A DNA stretch of 7,312 nucleotides from positions 1-7,312 of the forward strand of contig DATGSX010000029.1 of the NCBI GenBank assembly GCA_035302145.1, given 5' to 3'. This document shows, in pieces, positions 7,115 through 7,312 of the stretch (position 1 is its first letter; each line of letters starts with the position of its first letter). This DNA comes from JAJYTI01 sp035302145. Its GTDB lineage: Bacteria > Bacteroidota > Bacteroidia > Flavobacteriales > Flavobacteriaceae. The notes beneath the pieces were generated by a model. That model saw nothing but the letters and a program-made list of their open reading frames with translations, was not told the DNA's origin and ran no database searches. The position numbers were made by a program, and so were the translations under genes.

Positions 7115-7150
7115 AATCGTACGCAACATGTGGTAAACAGTCGTACGATT
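7115..7150. repeat. Perfect 9-base inverted repeat, possible hairpin or operator
   Basis: AATCGTACG (7115-7123) and its exact complement CGTACGATT (7142-7150) flank an 18-base spacer. Each arm contains the self-complementary hexamer CGTACG, so each could also be a dimeric protein site on its own. On the minus strand, TTTTT follows about nine bases beyond the stem, which resembles a weak terminator for a gene beyond the window. On the plus strand an AT-rich stretch follows. The sequence does not show whether it is a terminator, an operator or an RNA structure in the rel leader. Confidence 0.45.
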
Positions 7151-7222
7151 AAACCATTTATTTTAATCATTACCCCAATAATCGCAACAGAAACTTTTGA
7201 GATATAATTTCCCTTTAAAACT

Positions 7223-7230
7223 CAAAAATA
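7223..7230 (-). promoter_or_regulatory. Weak candidate -7 box for rel
   Basis: The minus strand reads TATTTTTG, an exact match to TAnnTTTG, in the gene-free region upstream of rel. No TTTG is found 17-23 bases upstream of it. If used, it would place the transcript start near 7216, giving a leader of about 285 bases that includes the inverted repeat at 7115-7150. Matches of this quality arise by chance in AT-rich DNA, so support is weak. Confidence 0.18.
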
Positions 7231-7312
7231 CAGTAACGGAATGCTTTTTTCGGATTTTACATGCTGAAACCGTGGCTTTTAAACATAAAATCCCTTACCC
7301 AAATTTCGGGAA

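Larger units (their letters stand above)
6931..7312. other. Gene-free region upstream of rel (probable leader/promoter region)
   Basis: These 382 bases hold no convincing gene on either strand. Reading frames are short and broken by stops, and no tRNA or other RNA gene is recognisable. The region is AT-rich and contains several small inverted repeats. TCGATTTA (6969-6976) pairs with TAAATCGA (7012-7019), CGATAAA (7052-7058) pairs with TTTATCG (7081-7087), and a perfect 9-base pair at 7115-7150 is listed separately. Promoter-like boxes for rel are weak. On the minus strand TATTTTTA (6944-6937) matches seven of eight TAnnTTTG positions six bases before the ATG, and TATTTTTG (7230-7223) matches all eight but would give a leader of nearly 300 bases. 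Neither has a clear -33 element. Confidence 0.6.

Noticed and set aside
7164..7171. Partial resemblance of TAATCATT to half of a classical Fur box
   Set aside because: Only one half-site is present and the other half does not follow; such matches are common in AT-rich sequence.
7261..7312. Plus-strand ATG frame running off the right edge (17 codons, begins MLKPWLL)
   Set aside because: Too short to judge, no promoter-like box upstream, and the opposite strand is equally open here for a similar length. It could be the start of a gene beyond the window, but nothing supports it.

Overview
The window looks like a chromosomal housekeeping segment from a Flavobacteriaceae-type member of the Bacteroidota. 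Four things suggest this. The DNA is AT-rich. No Shine-Dalgarno motifs precede the genes. Bacteroidota-style TAnnTTTG promoter boxes sit just before two genes. The gene set includes an OstA-like protein of the Bacteroidota type and a Fur-family protein next to purA and rel. Placement below family level is not supportable from the sequence alone.

All five genes lie on the minus strand, so transcription runs from high to low coordinates. In that order: a 382-base gene-free region (6931-7312) that probably carries the leader and promoter of the first gene; rel, a bifunctional (p)ppGpp synthetase/hydrolase (4723-6930); a Fur-family regulator (4248-4697); purA, adenylosuccinate synthetase (2970-4241); a strong bidirectional hairpin terminator (2903-2945); an OstA/LptA-like periplasmic protein that must use a non-ATG start (1171-2871); and a class III PLP aminotransferase (2-1129) that is cut by the window edge about 20 residues before its expected end.

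Spacing suggests two transcription units. rel-fur-purA is tight (25 and 6 bases between genes) and ends at the hairpin. The OstA-like gene and the aminotransferase (41 bases apart) form the second unit. The first unit groups the alarmone enzyme with purA, the first committed step from IMP to AMP, whose product in other bacteria is inhibited by ppGpp. The second unit joins an envelope-biogenesis protein to a metabolic aminotransferase with no obvious functional link.

I saw no mobile element, CRISPR array, tRNA, rRNA or defence-type gene. The window does not contain an obviously new system. The points worth a second look are the Fur-family protein without zinc-site cysteines, the forced TTG start of the OstA-like gene beside an overlapping terminator and promoter, promoter-like boxes unusually close to start codons, the long repeat architecture of the OstA-like protein, and the inverted repeats in the gene-free right end.
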